From NCBI GenBank assembly GCA_013180625.2, contig SNVD02013580.1, positions 682,001 to 746,000 on the forward strand: a stretch of DNA of 64,000 bases. Reading direction: 5' to 3'. The notes beneath the pieces were generated by a model. The model saw nothing but the letters and a program-made list of their open reading frames with translations, was not told the DNA's origin and ran no database searches. Below are positions 24,001 through 39,000 of this stretch, in pieces. This DNA is from Boswellia sacra (lineage: Eukaryota > Streptophyta > Magnoliopsida > Sapindales > Burseraceae). Position 1 is the first letter of the stretch, and the number at the start of each line of letters is the position of its first letter. A program made the translations under genes and the position numbers.

Positions 24001-27000
24001 GGAGATATCTTCAAGAACACTTTATCTCCTACCTGAAACTCCAGATCTCTTCTACGCTTATCAGCATAACTCTTCTGTCGATCTTGTGCTGCCTTCATTT
24101 TGTTTCTAATAATAATTATCTTTTCATTCGTATCCTGTACCAGTTCTGGTCCCAATAGTCCTCTCTCATCCACTTCATCCCAACATATTGGTGTTCTGCA
24201 TTTCCTCCCATATAAAGCCTCACAAGGTGCCATTTCAATACTGGATTGGTAACTATTATTATAAGCAAATTCCATAAGAGGCAAATAAACATCCCAATTG
24301 CCTTTAAACTCCAATACACAAGCTCTAAGCATATCTTCAAGAGTTTGAATGGTACGCTCCGATTGACCATCTGTTTGTGGGTGAAAAGCTATGCTGAAAT
24401 TCAATTTTGTGCCTAAAGCTTTTTGCAAGCTAGGCCAAAATCTGGAAGTGAAACGTGGATCTCTATCTGATATGATTGAAACAGGTGCACCATGAAGACG
24501 GACTATCTCTGCCACATAAATACTAGCTAGCCTATTCAATGAATAAGTAGCCTTAACAGGTAAAAAGTGGGCAGATTTTGTAAGGCGATCTACCATTACC
24601 CAAATACCATCATGACCAGCCATAGTACGTGGAAGTCCTGCCACAAAATCCATTGTAATATGTTCCCATTTCCATTCAGGGATAGGAAGTGGTTGAGAGA
24701 GTCCTGCAGGTTTCTGGTGCTCAGCTTTGATTTGTTGGCAAACTAAACATCGAGACACAAATTCTGCAATTTCCCGCTTCATACCTTGCCACCAATAGTG
24801 TTCTCTCAAATTACGATACATCTTAGTACTTCCTGGATGCATTACATAGGGTGGGAAGTGAGCTTCTTCCATAATCTCTTTCTTTAATTCTTCAATGTTG
24901 GGCACACAAAGTCTATTTCCCATAACTAATGCTCCATTATCTCTAACCACAAAATCTGATCGTAAGCCTTTCTTCACTTCTTCTATCAGTTTCATTAATT
25001 GACGATCCTGTATTTGTGCATCTCTAACTTTATTAATTAAAGTAGGTCTAATATGAAAATTGGCTAGTAGCACACTTGAGTCATTTATTGTTAACTCAAT
25101 TCTCAAAGACCTCAATTCAATCAATAAAGGTAGATATGTCACCTTCAAATAGGCTATAGAGCTCGAGGACTTTCGGCTGAGTGCATCCGCTACTATATTT
25201 GCTTTACCCGGGTGATAGTCAATTATGCAGTCATAATCTTTGATAAGCTCAATCCACCTTCTCTGCCTAAGGTTCAATTCTTTTTGAGTGAATAGATACT
25301 TAAGGCTCTTGTGATCTGTATAAATTTGACATGTTGCCCCATACAAGTAATGTCGCCAAGTCTTGAGTGCAAATACAATTGCTGCCAATTCTAAGTCATG
25401 GGTGGGATAATTTTGTTCATGCTTCTTTAGTTGCCTTGAAGCATAAGCTATCACCTTTCCGTGTTGCATCAAAACACAACCTAACCCTTGTCTAGAGGCA
25501 TCACTGTAAATCACGAACCCGTCATTACCGGATGGAAGAGTAAGTATGGGTGCAGAAGTTAATCGTGTTTTGAGCTCTTGAAAACACTGCTCACAAGCAT
25601 CAGTCCACTCAAACTTCACTTCCTTACGAGTCAATCGTGTTAACGGGACAACAATTCTGGAAAAATCCTCAATGAATCTCCTATAATAACCCGCCAAGCC
25701 AAGAAAACTTCTGACTTCTGTTACATTAGTGGGTCTCTCCCATTTAACAATAGCTTCTACCTTTTGAGGATCTACATATACCCCTTCAGCTGATATCACA
25801 TGTCCCAAAAACACAACTTTATCCAGCCAAAACTGACGCTTGCTGAATTTGGCATAAAGTTGTTTCTCCCTCAAGGTATGCAAAACTATCTTCAAATGTT
25901 CTGCATGCTCCTCCTTGTCTCACGAATACACCAATATGTCATCAATAAACACGATAACAAAGCGATCCAAATAGGGATGAAATACTCGATTCATGAGGTC
26001 CATAAAAGCTGCTGGGGCATTAGTTAACCCAAATGGCATTACAAGAAATTCATAGTGCCCATAACGAGTTCTGAAAGCAGTCTTAGGTACATCGGCCTCT
26101 CTAATTTTGAGTTGATGGTAACCCGAACTCAAATCTATCTTGGAGAAAACCTTTGCACCCTGCAACTGATCAAACAAATCATCAATACGAGGAAGAGGAT
26201 ACTTGTTACGGATTGTCACCTTATTCAATTGTCGGTAGTCTATGCATAACAGCATCGTGCCATCCTTCTTTTTAACAAACAAGACTGGTGCTCCCCATGG
26301 TGAAACACTAGGTCTAATAAACCCCTTATCAACCAACTCTTGCAATTGAACTTTTAACTCCTTTAACTCTGCTGGAGCCATTCTGTATGGTGCCATAGAA
26401 ATAGGAGTTGTACCAGGAGCTAAGTCAATTGTGAATTCAACCTCCCTATCTGGTGGTAAACCGGGTAAATCTTCTGGAAACACATCCGGGAAATCTTGTA
26501 CAATAGGAATGTCTTCTATCTTTGCTTCACCTATTGAAGTATCAATGACATGAGCTAGGTAGGCCGAACATCCCTTTTCAAATAATCGTTTAGCTTTAAG
26601 AGCAGATATTATGCAAGTAGAGAGGATTCGTCGATTTCCACAGAAAATAAATTCAGGTGTTTCAGGTTTTCTAAACACCACCTCCTTCTTGAAGCAATCT
26701 ACAGATGCATGGTGAGTTGCAAGCCAATCCATTCCCAATATCACATCGAAATCTCGGATATCTAAAGGAATTAAGTTTGCTAACAGATCATGATTACCCA
26801 CCTTTACAACACAATCCTTAAGAACATTTCCTACCAAAATGGAATCCCCAATAGGTGTAGCTACTGCTAAAGTACACTCTAACGGTTTCAAATCTCTATC
26901 AGCATACATGGTAAACATACATGAAACAAAGGAATGGGTGGATCCAGGATCAATCAAAATACGGGCCTCACGACCAAAGATAGTCAACGTACCAGTAACC

Positions 27001-30000
27001 ACCTCTGGCGTAGCCTGTGCCTGCTGCTGAGTCATGGCAAAGACTCGTGCCTGTCGAACCGGCTGACTACCCTGTTGATTATTACTATTTCTTGAGGTAT
27101 TCATTTGGTTTCTAGCTGAAGAAGTAGATGTCCCGGTTTGAAGCCTCCCTGATCCTCTATCTTTCTGAACAAGGCTGCTACCTTGAGTTAAAGTAGGACA
27201 AAATTTCTTGATATGCCCTGTCTGACCACAATGATAACAACCAGGTCTACCAAACCGACACTCTCCCTCATGAAGCTTGCCACAAGTCTCACATAATGAG
27301 TACGGAGTCATTCTGGATCTGTCATCATGTTGTCTGCTCCCCTTACTACCAACCCGCTGATCTCCAGAAGTACTTCCCATAGATTGTTGCATAGTTCCCC
27401 GTCTTTAAGTACTCTTATAACTATTAGAATAAGCTGAATAACTTCCCCCTCTCTTACTTGGTCGGTGGCTAGTACTATCAACTGGCCAACTCTGCTGACG
27501 TTTATAGCTTGAATCAGTTCGGTTAGCATCCCCCAAATTTCTCTCAACTTTCATAGCAGCTTGGACTAACTTACCAAAGTCACCATAATTATTGGCAGCA
27601 AGAACAACTCGGATTTCCCTATGTAAGCCTTCTTCAAACTTTTTACATCTTTCTTCCTCATCAGCCACAATAGAAGGAGCAAACCTGGAGAGCTCTAAAA
27701 ATTTCTTCTCATACTCCTCCACTGATCTAGACCCTTGAACTAGCCTCAAGAACTCACTACGCTTGATATCTTTGTACACAGCAGGAAAGTAGTGATCAAA
27801 GAACTCCTTTTTGAACATAGCCCAAGTAATAACTTCATGTGATAAATAACGGTGCTGAACTGACTCCCACCAGTGGTATGCTCCACCCTCCAATAAAAAT
27901 GTAGCAAAAAGTAACTTTTGCTCATCATTACACCCCATAACTCCAAAGATACGCTCTAACTTGCTTAACCAAGCCTCTGCACCAGGAGGATCAACATTAC
28001 CATCAAAGCTTTGACCACCCAACATCCTAACCCGCTCAATAGTGCTCTCTTCCCTAACACGCCCTTGATTTTGAGTAACAGTAGCAACAAGCTGGGCAAG
28101 TGCATCTACTGAGTGTATAATGATAGGAGGGTCACATTGGTTCCTATTCTCATTCCCTCTCGCATTGGACTGTCTTTCCTCTCCACGACTATGTTCATTT
28201 TCCCCTTTACCTTCAGGTGGTGGTGGAGAATTTGCAGTTTGGTTCAGTCTGCCTCTACCTCTAGTGCGAGGTCTGCCTGTATGTTGGCTCATGATGATGC
28301 CTACAAAATATAACGCTTCTTTTATCATTACAAAACCATATATATGCAAAATGAGAGAGTTAACAAAATCTTAAAAACCGTGCTTTGATACCAAGTTGAC
28401 ACGACCCGCCCCTAGCTACACGAGCGAATCGTGCCTAAAACTGTGCTAAAAAAATTTACTTTTTAAAATATATTCTAATTTAAGAAAATTTGGCAGAGTC
28501 TCCCCAGTATTTTTGACTAATCCCCCTGCCAAGTACACAAATTTCAACACTTCTAAAATATTTATAAAACTATTAACTTCCTTTTTGGGGACCTTAAGTC
28601 CTCCATCAAAACAATTGTTTCTCCAAAATAGTCTTTAGAAGAAAGTATGGCGTCAGGCCTTAAATATAATTAATTACAATTCAAAAGTTTACAACTAGAA
28701 TTTTTAACATAAGTTTCCTCAAAACTCGTGCATGAAGAGTAGACAAAAGCTTTTAAAGGAAACTAAAACAAAATCCTTGAAGTATATACAATATAAAAAA
28801 AATATACACATGTAACAAAAATCATCTGCAAAAGTAAAACCAGGTATCAAAAAGAAAGCTTCCAAAACATCATAAAGTGGCCAACCTCAGGTAGCTATTG
28901 GCGTTCTGACTGAACACTGCAATCTCCTGAGAAAAATGGTTTTAAAAAAATAGGGTGAGTATAAACTCAGTGAGTGGGATAGAGTCATTAAAATAGATAA
29001 AAATTTGCATAAGATAAAATAATACATCATAACAAGTAATTAACTAAAAATTCTGCTTTACTAACATTTATTAGAAAACTGCTTCTAAAAGATACAAAAA
29101 CGAGGAAACTAATCTTTAAATAATCCATATGCCTTTCACAAAAATCAAAATTTTGATATAAAAATATTCTAAGGCATTTCCACTTGTATTCAAAATTCAA
29201 TTTGATAACCGTATTAAGGTTCTAAATCCCATAAAACTCATTTCGCATTTTAAATTTCTAAATCATTACAGTTTCACTAATCAAGTACCCAAACTAATCT
29301 GACTGATCATGACCTGGCGGGGCTAGGATCGCTCAGGCCAAGATATCTCTATACTGATCCTACGCATGCGCAGAGCTGCCCCCAAAGGGCTAAACATCCA
29401 GATCACACGGCCCAAAGCCTCTATGTGTGCCTGAATGGGTCCCAAAGACCTCTATACTTTCACTATCTGAATGAATTGGGTACTAGCTTAGTAAAACATA
29501 AAAATTCGATTCTGTACTTTTAAATCTCTAAAACATTAAACAATTCTTTCTAATAACAACATAGATAAAATTTGATAAACCATGAAATATGCTTCATACA
29601 AGAATAAAGGAATATCTGTTTACTAATATAATAAAGTTTCGCTAACAATTATAATAAAAATAGAAATTTATAAATTATAATTCAATTATTGGTAAAAATG
29701 TATGTTTTTCCCACTCACTATCTTGCGGATTAACTTGCGTGGCAACCTCTTCTGCGATCGGATCTCGGTATGTATTAGGAACCACAGTCTCACCTAAGGA
29801 AAAAGTCAAATAAAATTCTTTAATAGCACAAAACCGTAGTCTCACCAATAACATATTAATTCTTCTAATTAACTCCATTTTCACACTTCTTAAACAGACC
29901 AATTCTGGTTCTCCGATTTTTAATAATTAATTGACTCATCCAAATGGTCTAATATTTTATAGAGGTCTTCTACACATACATATCTAATATCATATAAAAT

Positions 30001-33000
30001 TTCATAGCATTATATGCTCATCAGGTATCTCAAATCCTTCATTTTTCCAGATACACAAATTCTGTAAATTTCCTTCCAAATCTGACCTCTCTCTATTCCA
30101 AAATACATGATAATTTGTACTAAATTTATAAAATCACAAAAATCTCCAGTTTTAAACTAGACATACATACAAACTCATATCCCAAATTTCATAATTTTTG
30201 AAGACCTCTAGATACCTTAATTAACTTGCCCAATACTGATTTTCTGCAGAAAAACTGAATTTCTAGTGGTGAACAGTAAACTTCGAAAATTCATAATAAA
30301 TTGCATACTCCACATTTTTCAGTGAATCCAACTTTAAACAAATCCTTAAGATGTCTATTTTAACATATATAAATTTCAGAATTAAATTCAAATCCAACAG
30401 ACTGCTATAATTTTCGAAATTCGTACTGTTCACAGAATCCCTAATTTCCCATAATTATCATCAAAACTTCAATTCCTTCAAAATACAAGAAATTGAAGCT
30501 TAAATAAGCATGGAAATCTCATTTCTCTCTCTAGTTTCTCTCTCTATTACATCTCCAAATATCAAATAACCTCCTCCTAATATTGATCTAGAGATAGGAT
30601 TGATATTATATAATCTAATTAAATGAAGAGATGAAGAAATTACCTTAAAATCTTCAAATTCCTTAGAAAAAATCAAAATCTTCTCTTGCTTTCTCCCCCT
30701 TGTCTCACGTTCCCCCCCTCTGTCTTCTCTTCTGAATTTTTCTCTTTTCTTTTCTAATTATATCTTAATTAATCCTAATATAAATACATGGCATATAAAT
30801 GAATAAAAGACTTATGGCATGAGCTGGGCTAAAAAATTTGATGGGCTAGGCTTAGTTAAAGTATTAATGGGCTTTACACTTGGAGAGTCGTTCCTCTTTC
30901 TTTTCCTTCTCAAATGCTGATTAAAAAATGTAGGATAATAAAAGCTCATGTGCTGTCTATACGACAGCTTGACTCCGCACTTTTTCACGTTGCAACTAGT
31001 TATGCCCTCAGAATATAAATTCTCTACATAAAATCGGATTGCGATAGTCATTTTCTTACCAATGGAGTTCCATAATTGATCCTCAACTTTTGAAACAGAG
31101 AACTGAAAAGGGAAACCGTATCCCATGAATACGTGATTACAGTTAACATAGTCAGGTCCATTACCATAGTCCCAACCCTTCAAAGTGCCATGGTAAGGTA
31201 ACACCGTACCATCTCCGGTTTTGAATACGCAGTCACAGCCAAGTACAAAAGGTTGGCCCTCATTACAATAGTTTCGGAACTCTACAACAGCGCACAAAAC
31301 AAATATAAAATCAAGAATGCGGTTCCTCTGATCTGCTGGAATCTCGAGAGTGACCAAAGATCCTGGGCTTTGATGTGTAAACCACTCTGGAATTTCGTTT
31401 CCAGGGAAACAGACGGAAGCAAATCGTTTTGGATAAAATCCCTGCAAAGGATAATTAAAGAAATAAAATTAAAAACTGAATATAGACTATATAATATAAT
31501 TAGATTTTAACATCCCACTATATCATCTTTATCAAATAAGATACTAATATCAGATGAAAGGAGCATAAAAGAGAGAGACCATCTAGCTTTTCAACCTTAC
31601 CAATCCCATAGTCAGAGTTTCCTGTGGAGCATCTATCAGAATTTCTCTGACTGCAATTTCATCCAGTTTGAAACACTTGCTGAATAAATTTTGATCCAGT
31701 TTAAAACAATTGCTGAAGTTAACTCTCAAGTTTCTCAAAGAAGTTCTGCTGAATAGAATTGACAAACTTGATGATGCTTCCAATGACGTGCAACTGTGGG
31801 CATCAATATTTTGTAAATGACATGGGAGTTCTGGTAAGGATTTAAGCCTCTGGCAATAGCTTAAGTCAAGATAAGATAACTTGGAAAGTTCTATGATGCT
31901 TGTTGGAATGCACTCAAAGTTGTTTCTACCAAGAATTAAACTTCCCAGCGAGGATAACTGACCGAGACTGCTCGGCAACTCTCTGACATAACAGTCGGTC
32001 AAATTTAGTTCCATCAGAAAGCGCAAACATATAATGGATGATGGTACTACACTTCTAGCAAATCCTGCTGCTCTAAGCACTTTCAAAGCTTCCAAGTTCC
32101 CCAAGTTTTCAGGCAATCCATCAAGTTTTGAACATCCAAAGAGATCAAGATGTTCAAGAGAATTTAACTTACAAATATTGCTCGAGAGACTGACAAGCGT
32201 TGAACAGTTTTTAAGATTCAATATAACTAGTTTGGATAGATTTTCTATAGAAGGGGGCAATTCTTCTATTGCAGTTCCATCTAAATGTAACTCTTCTATA
32301 TTATATGAGATCTCTGGAAACATCTTGAAATTTGAACAGTGAGAAAGGATGATTATTCTCAGAGATTCCAATTCGATCCCAATTGGAAGACTTTGAAGGT
32401 TTTTACAGTGCCTTAGATTTAAGATAACGAGCTTGTTGAGACACTTAATAGATGAGGAAATCTCAAGCAAACTTGTACAACCTTCTAGCGTCAAACTCTC
32501 AAGATTTGGGACAGATGAGAGATCATGGATCTTACTTAGATGCTTGGAGTAGCTGAGATTAATATGCTTCAACTTAACATACTGTAATTATGAAAGAAAT
32601 CAATTACTATATATCTCTCATATTTACAATTTAAAATACATTAAAAATTCACCATGTATATAAGTATAAAGATATATGCACCTTGACTCCAGTCCAAAGT
32701 TCCACAAGGCTGCTATGAGGCATTTCAAGTGCAATAAGGTTCTTTGGATGGAAATTTGTCAACAATGTTTTCATTGGGCATCCATGCCAATAGAGATACC
32801 TTAGCTGAGTAGAGACAAAATTAAGACTTTCGGAAACATGCACCTTGTTAATGTTCTTCTCTCCATTTTGTGAAATATGTAGTTTAAAGAATCGCAGCTT
32901 ACTACGCATCACCGCCAAGGCACAAGGTTCTAATCTTATGATCTCACTTTCTTCAAGCATGTCCAAGCATATCCCTTCAATTGCTTTTGTCCCCTAATAA

Positions 33001-36000
33001 TCATATAAATAAGATAATTAGAGTTAATTATTTAAGAGCTTATATTAATGGCCTTTAACAAAATCTTAGATAGTATTTGCCTTACTTACTATCTTTAAAT
33101 GTAAAATGTTTTATAACTTTTTATCCTCACATTTAGAAAAAAAAAAAGGTGAGGTTATTTGCACCTAAAAAAATTATTTTCACACCAATCCTTCTAAATA
33201 CACACACCATTATAATACCAAAATAATTTAATTTCTATTTGATTCATCATCTTCAATTTTTTGCAAATAACTTTATATAATTAACCACATTACATAAATC
33301 CCTTTTAAATTTATAAATATCTCAATTCTTACCTAACTTATGATTCTTCTTATTTCTTATTTCTATGTTTTAATTAAAAACTAATTAATTTAAATTTAAG
33401 TTATGAGTTTTTTGAAATTATAAAAGATAAGATGAATAAAAATATACTTAACAAAATTTAATTACTATGATGATTTTGAAGTATGGATTGGAAAATAAAT
33501 TTTGTTGATGCAAATGGCCTCACTCTGAAAAAATAAAGTGTTAATTAAATAACTAACTTATCCTTAACATATTTATCCTTAAAACATTAAACATTTATGC
33601 CTTATATATTTCAAAAAGTTTTAAGAAATCTACTCATTGATATCTAGCAGTTTTCATCTCAAAAAATGATTGTTAGTTTTGGGCTTCAACCGTAATATAC
33701 TTGTACCATAATAATTATTAATTGTTGTACATGATTGTATACAAAGTATTTTGACATAACTTATTTTTTGTCACATTAATTCCTCATTAATCTTTCTTAT
33801 TCTGACTTTTTAATATTGACCCATCACTTGGTGACACATCATTTTATATGCAAAAGTTTTCAGACAAATTATTCTGTAAGTATAATTTCTTTCTCAACTA
33901 AATTGTTTAAGCTTCAATGACATTAACTTTAGAAGTAGCGTTTAACCAAAAGAGGTTGAGAGAGAGATCCAGATGTACTGAAAGGATGACAGGCATGTAT
34001 GGTAGCAATGTCCGGATTCTGAAATTTTGTACATAAATTATTAGTTTAAATTTAATTCATATATTTACTTAATTTAATAATATATGACTTTTAAATTAAT
34101 AATATCTTAATTTAATATTTTAAATGATATATAATGGCATCCAATAAAAATTTTGAACACCATTAAGACATTTTCTATTTAATTTAAGTGAAAATTTTAT
34201 TATTTTCTGGATCAATACATATAACACTAAAAGAAATTGTTAAATTTGAAAAAAAAACCTTAAATTTTAATATTTATACTTAAATGTTAAGCCATAAATT
34301 CGAAAATAAGAATTATATTTTTCTCAACATTTTTTCAATATAATTAAAGATTAAAAAAAATCCCCCACCAAACCCTCTATTGCCTAAGGTAATGACCAAG
34401 GAAAACTGGAAACGAAGTTTTCAAAACTAATTTATTTTTCTACATCTATCACATATAAACTAGAAATGTAAAGTTGAAATTACTTTAGCACTTACTAAAT
34501 TGTCTTCCAATACACCATAAATATCCTCATGATACCAAAGACGGCTACGGTTGCCAGGATATTTGGTTGATTCTCGTCGAACAATTTCCCAACCCATTTC
34601 TTGAAGCAAATCATGCATTGCTATCTTGTTGTTGTCTAATATAGTAACGAGGCACTTGTCAATGAGAACACTTATTCCACTTTCTGCAAAGAAGTTGCAG
34701 GCATCCAAAAACTCTATTACAAAATCTTTATTCTCCCATTTAAAGAAACATGCAATATCTAGAAATATATTTTGCTCAAGGTCATTTAGCCCATCATAGC
34801 TTACTTTCAGCACCTCATGAATATCCTCATGAGGAATTATTTTTAGTTTCTTTATTGTACTTTTCCAAACTTCTTTGGGCTTTTTAAGTAAAGAGGAACC
34901 CAACACTTTAAGAGCCAATGGAACACCTTGACAATATTTTATAATCTCATTTGATAGTTGATCATAACATATATTGGGACGACTTTGATGAAAGGCATAC
35001 CAACTAAAAAGCTTAAGAGCTTCATAATCCGAAAGTCCCTCAACAAAGTATATATTACGGTCATCGATTCCACAATTTTTAAGTACCTGTGTATCCCTTG
35101 TTGTTATGATTACTCGGCTTCCTGGACCCAAGCAATCAAGATTTCCAATTAAATCCTGTATTTGAGTTAAAGATGTCACATCATCAAAAACAATCACAAC
35201 TCTTTTACGGCCAAGCCTTCTTTTTGTTATGGCAAAATCTATATTTGAACATGGATCCTTTAATATTGTCGAAAGAAGCTCTTGTCGGATGGGAATTAAT
35301 CCACTAGAACTCCTTGATTTTTCTCGAACATTTAGGGCAAAATAAGAATCTTCAAACCGACTCTTGATTCTATTGAATATAACTTTGGCGATAGTTGTCT
35401 TGCCTATGCCTCCCATTCCCCATATTCCAAAAATGCCAATATTTATCAATGTATCATGTAGTACTAAAGATTCAATGTCATCAATGATAGGCTTTATTCC
35501 AACCAAGTCCTTGTAATCGCTTGGGGACATGTAATCTAATATCTCCAAAATCTCTTTGACAATGTTGTATATAATTGTAGGTTGATGCCTAATTATCAAA
35601 TATTGGAAAATAATCAGTAATAAATATAGATAAATCATAAGGGTGGAACAAAATGGATTTAATTTTAATAGCTAAATTAATTTAGAAAAGATGATGCCTA
35701 CTATTTATTAATTGATCAATGAAGTAGTTCATTGCACTATAGATTAGAAATAACTAGAAAAATATAATCGATATAAATTACTAGCAAAAGGGTTGTCACC
35801 AAGACACGGATGGGGGTGTACATGAGGCCTACCAAGCCGTTCCCACTCGGTATACCCAGTGGCGGACCCAGGAATTTATGAGAGACGGGGCACGTTAAAT
35901 ATTTCAATATTTATAATTTACTTAATAAAACTTAATAGAAGAGAATTTATTAAAAAACTAATAAAAGTATATAAAGATAAGAGGACATTAAAATTTTAAC

Positions 36001-39000
36001 GGTTTAAAATTATAATTTATAAAGAGTGTTTTTTTTTTTTTTGAGCTTGATGCCAATAAAAAAGTAGATTTTCTTTCAAAAATTTTTCTTTGTAATTGTT
36101 CGAAGAAGATTATTTTATAATATATTATGTTTTGTTCAAAAAGACTACAAATAAATGAAATAAAATAAAAAAATCTCACACATAATTTTTAATGATATTT
36201 AATTTTATTAAAATTATAAAAAAGATTTAGCTATTATTGTTCATCAAGATTTTCAAATTTATACTTTTCTTGTAACAATTAATTAATTTTTTAAGATTAT
36301 AAAAGAAAACATAAAGAGAAACATATAATTTATGTCAAACTAAATAAATAAGAAATAAAAAATCTAAAATTCTTAAATGAATAAAAATTAATTAAATTAT
36401 TATATAAACTTATATTGTTGTTTGGATTAAAGTATTTTATATGTTAAAGAGTTGACAAGATGAAAAACTAATGTAGAACTTGAAATTCATTAAGTTTTTT
36501 AGAAAAAAGGCATAAAAGTGACTATATAAAATAAGGGGACTAGGATAAAATTTTCAAATTTTAGAAGGGGCCCAGGCCCCCCTAGATCCCTATGTAAGTC
36601 CACCACTGGGTATACCCACCGGGGTTGGGTAAAATGTTGAGGAGAGAGTCAACACGTTAATTAATCACATTTTCTATTGCAATGGGAAAAACTAATTTTT
36701 AACTGTATTGTATGGAAAAATACTCTATATGTTGAGGAAAGAAGTCATAGACTGCATTATAATATTGGTTTTTTAAAATTCTTATGCATCTAAAATGATG
36801 ATTTTTACTCTCTTAAGCATATAAAAATAAATTTTTGATAATTTCTTATCTCATTTATACATTACAGACAATTATATTTTTCATTTTGTTATACTATAAT
36901 TTTATAAGATGTTTTCTAATATTCAACCTATATATTAAAATGTAAGGTACACAATATTCCTTTGATTAGATATATCTTTTTTTTTAATTAATAAGATTTG
37001 CTCCTACCATTGAGTTGTATTGAAGATTTTTTAAAACATTTGCAACCCACTTAAAAAAAAAAAAAAGGATCTGGCTATGCCCTTGGATGACAGATTGGGC
37101 ATTGCTAAGCCACGTGGTGGTGTTGCCAAATACATCTGATTGCCAACACCCAGAAGCTAGCAACTTACTGTTTGACAACATTTTGTCATTTTTTTAAATT
37201 ATTTTAGATGTTTTTACTGAATAAGAATTAATTTCAAAACTTTTAATTCAAAAGGATACTTTTTTGTCAGGAAAAATGTGAAGAATAACCTTGAAATTAA
37301 TAAAGCATAATATTAACATGACCCTAATGTTTTTCATGATATTATCCACGACCATACCGTTAAAAGTTTTTTGTCCGATTTAATATTTAAATGATAGATA
37401 GGTAACTTTAAATGAGATTTAACAATAATAAGCAACTTTTTAACAATATTACATTTTAATTTTAATTTTATTCTTAGTTATTGAGATTTAATTGATATTT
37501 TTTAGTAACATATATTAAAGTATTTCGAATTAGAATTTTGTAGGATGGTAAATTTTGTTTTATTAAATGTTTTTCATATATTTTAGCGAATGAATTAATA
37601 ACTTAATTCATTTTTTAATTAATGATAAGATGATAATTTACTGGAAACTAAAATAAAGAGAAAATTGCTAAAAAATATTTAAAGGGCTAATAAGTTTTTT
37701 GTCTAAAGTCTAAATTTAACTTATTCTCAAACTTTATACCTTTTTATACTTTTTGCTTTTTATACTAAACTTAATCTAAGGTATTTTCATCTAAATGAGA
37801 AAAGATAAAAATTGTAGCTTTTAGCTGATTATAAATATCTAAATCATTTAATTTATTACTCTTCTAATTCTCTTAAATGTCCTTATATAATTAATTTATG
37901 ATCAATTTATACATAGCCTAATATTTTAATTTTGGAATATTATTATTTATTTATAATTTTATATTATGATTTCATATATATCTTTAAAATTATTTTATGT
38001 TCATGTAGCTTATTTATATGTCAAATTCTTTTAGAAAAAATAATTTCTTTACCCAATTTTACAAATTTAAATAAATTAAATTCATAATCAATATTGTTAA
38101 GCAAATATTTTTACCATGTTCGATAAAATCACAAGTAAAAATAATACAGATGAATAGGAATATATGTGTAAAATCATTAGTTTTCAAACATTTTAATTCA
38201 TATATTAAAATAAAAATAAACATATTTTTTAGATTTTTATATTCTGATTATAATTTAATTTAGATTTATTTAGATTTCAGACCAAAACAAAAAAAAATAT
38301 TTCCCCTTTAGAGTATTTTAGGGCAAAATATGAAATTAATTTATCAGCTTATATTCAATAAAAAATAATTAACTTATAAGAAAACAAAAATAAGGGCATA
38401 GAAGTTGTTTATGCACTCTTGCGTGTGTTTGACTTCGCTTTTAATGTAATTGACTGACGGTAACGTCATTGTCAATATTATAAAAAACCTCAAGTCATGT
38501 GTAATATCAGGTCATTGTTCAGGGTAATATGTAATATTTACCCTTTTTATTATATTTTAGACGGTTAATTTTAGTATTTGATCGATCCAAAAAAATTGAT
38601 TTTGTAAAAATAGATCTTTTATAAAGCTACTCTTTACCTACTTTTGAATACTAATACAAAAATTAATTCTTGAAAATCTGTTTGAAAAGATTTATGGAAT
38701 GCCTAAATAGCCTTAGATTCTTCATGAATCAACTTAAAAATTTTCTTTAACAATCGCATGAATCAAATTTTGGATATATATTTAAAAAGAAAGAAGGGAA
38801 AGGAAATTAAGGGCAGGAAAAAAAGAGAAAAAAGAAAGGACCATAAATTTTTAGTAGCTTTCCCTGTAATTTTTTATATGCTAATAGTGGTTTCTTTTTT
38901 AAATTTTAAGTGGTTGATCAAAGATCGTGGATGTGTAGCTTCTATTCACTTAGTTGCATTTCATCTAGTTCTACAATTAATTGGATTCACTTTTTTCGTT

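Larger units (their letters stand above)
21085..30878 (-). mobile_element. Ty3/gypsy chromovirus-type retrotransposon, 9.8 kb, inserted in the TNL last exon
   Basis: Two LTRs of 2,484 and 2,482 bp flank a gag-pol region in the same orientation as the TNL. TG...CA ends, a 5-bp target duplication, primer binding site and polypurine tract are all present. By eye the LTRs differ at roughly 30 positions (about 1.2%), pointing to an insertion of the order of a million years or less under usual plant rates. Reverse transcriptase before integrase plus a C-terminal chromodomain-like end places it among the chromoviruses; long LTRs fit the Tekay/Del lineage. Two in-frame stops make it non-autonomous. 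Confidence 0.96.

Noticed and set aside
23607..28292. Protease motif DPG in the gypsy element as an inactivating change
   Set aside because: The [10 protein letters not shown] form is, to my knowledge, common in related plant gypsy elements, so it is not evidence of decay.
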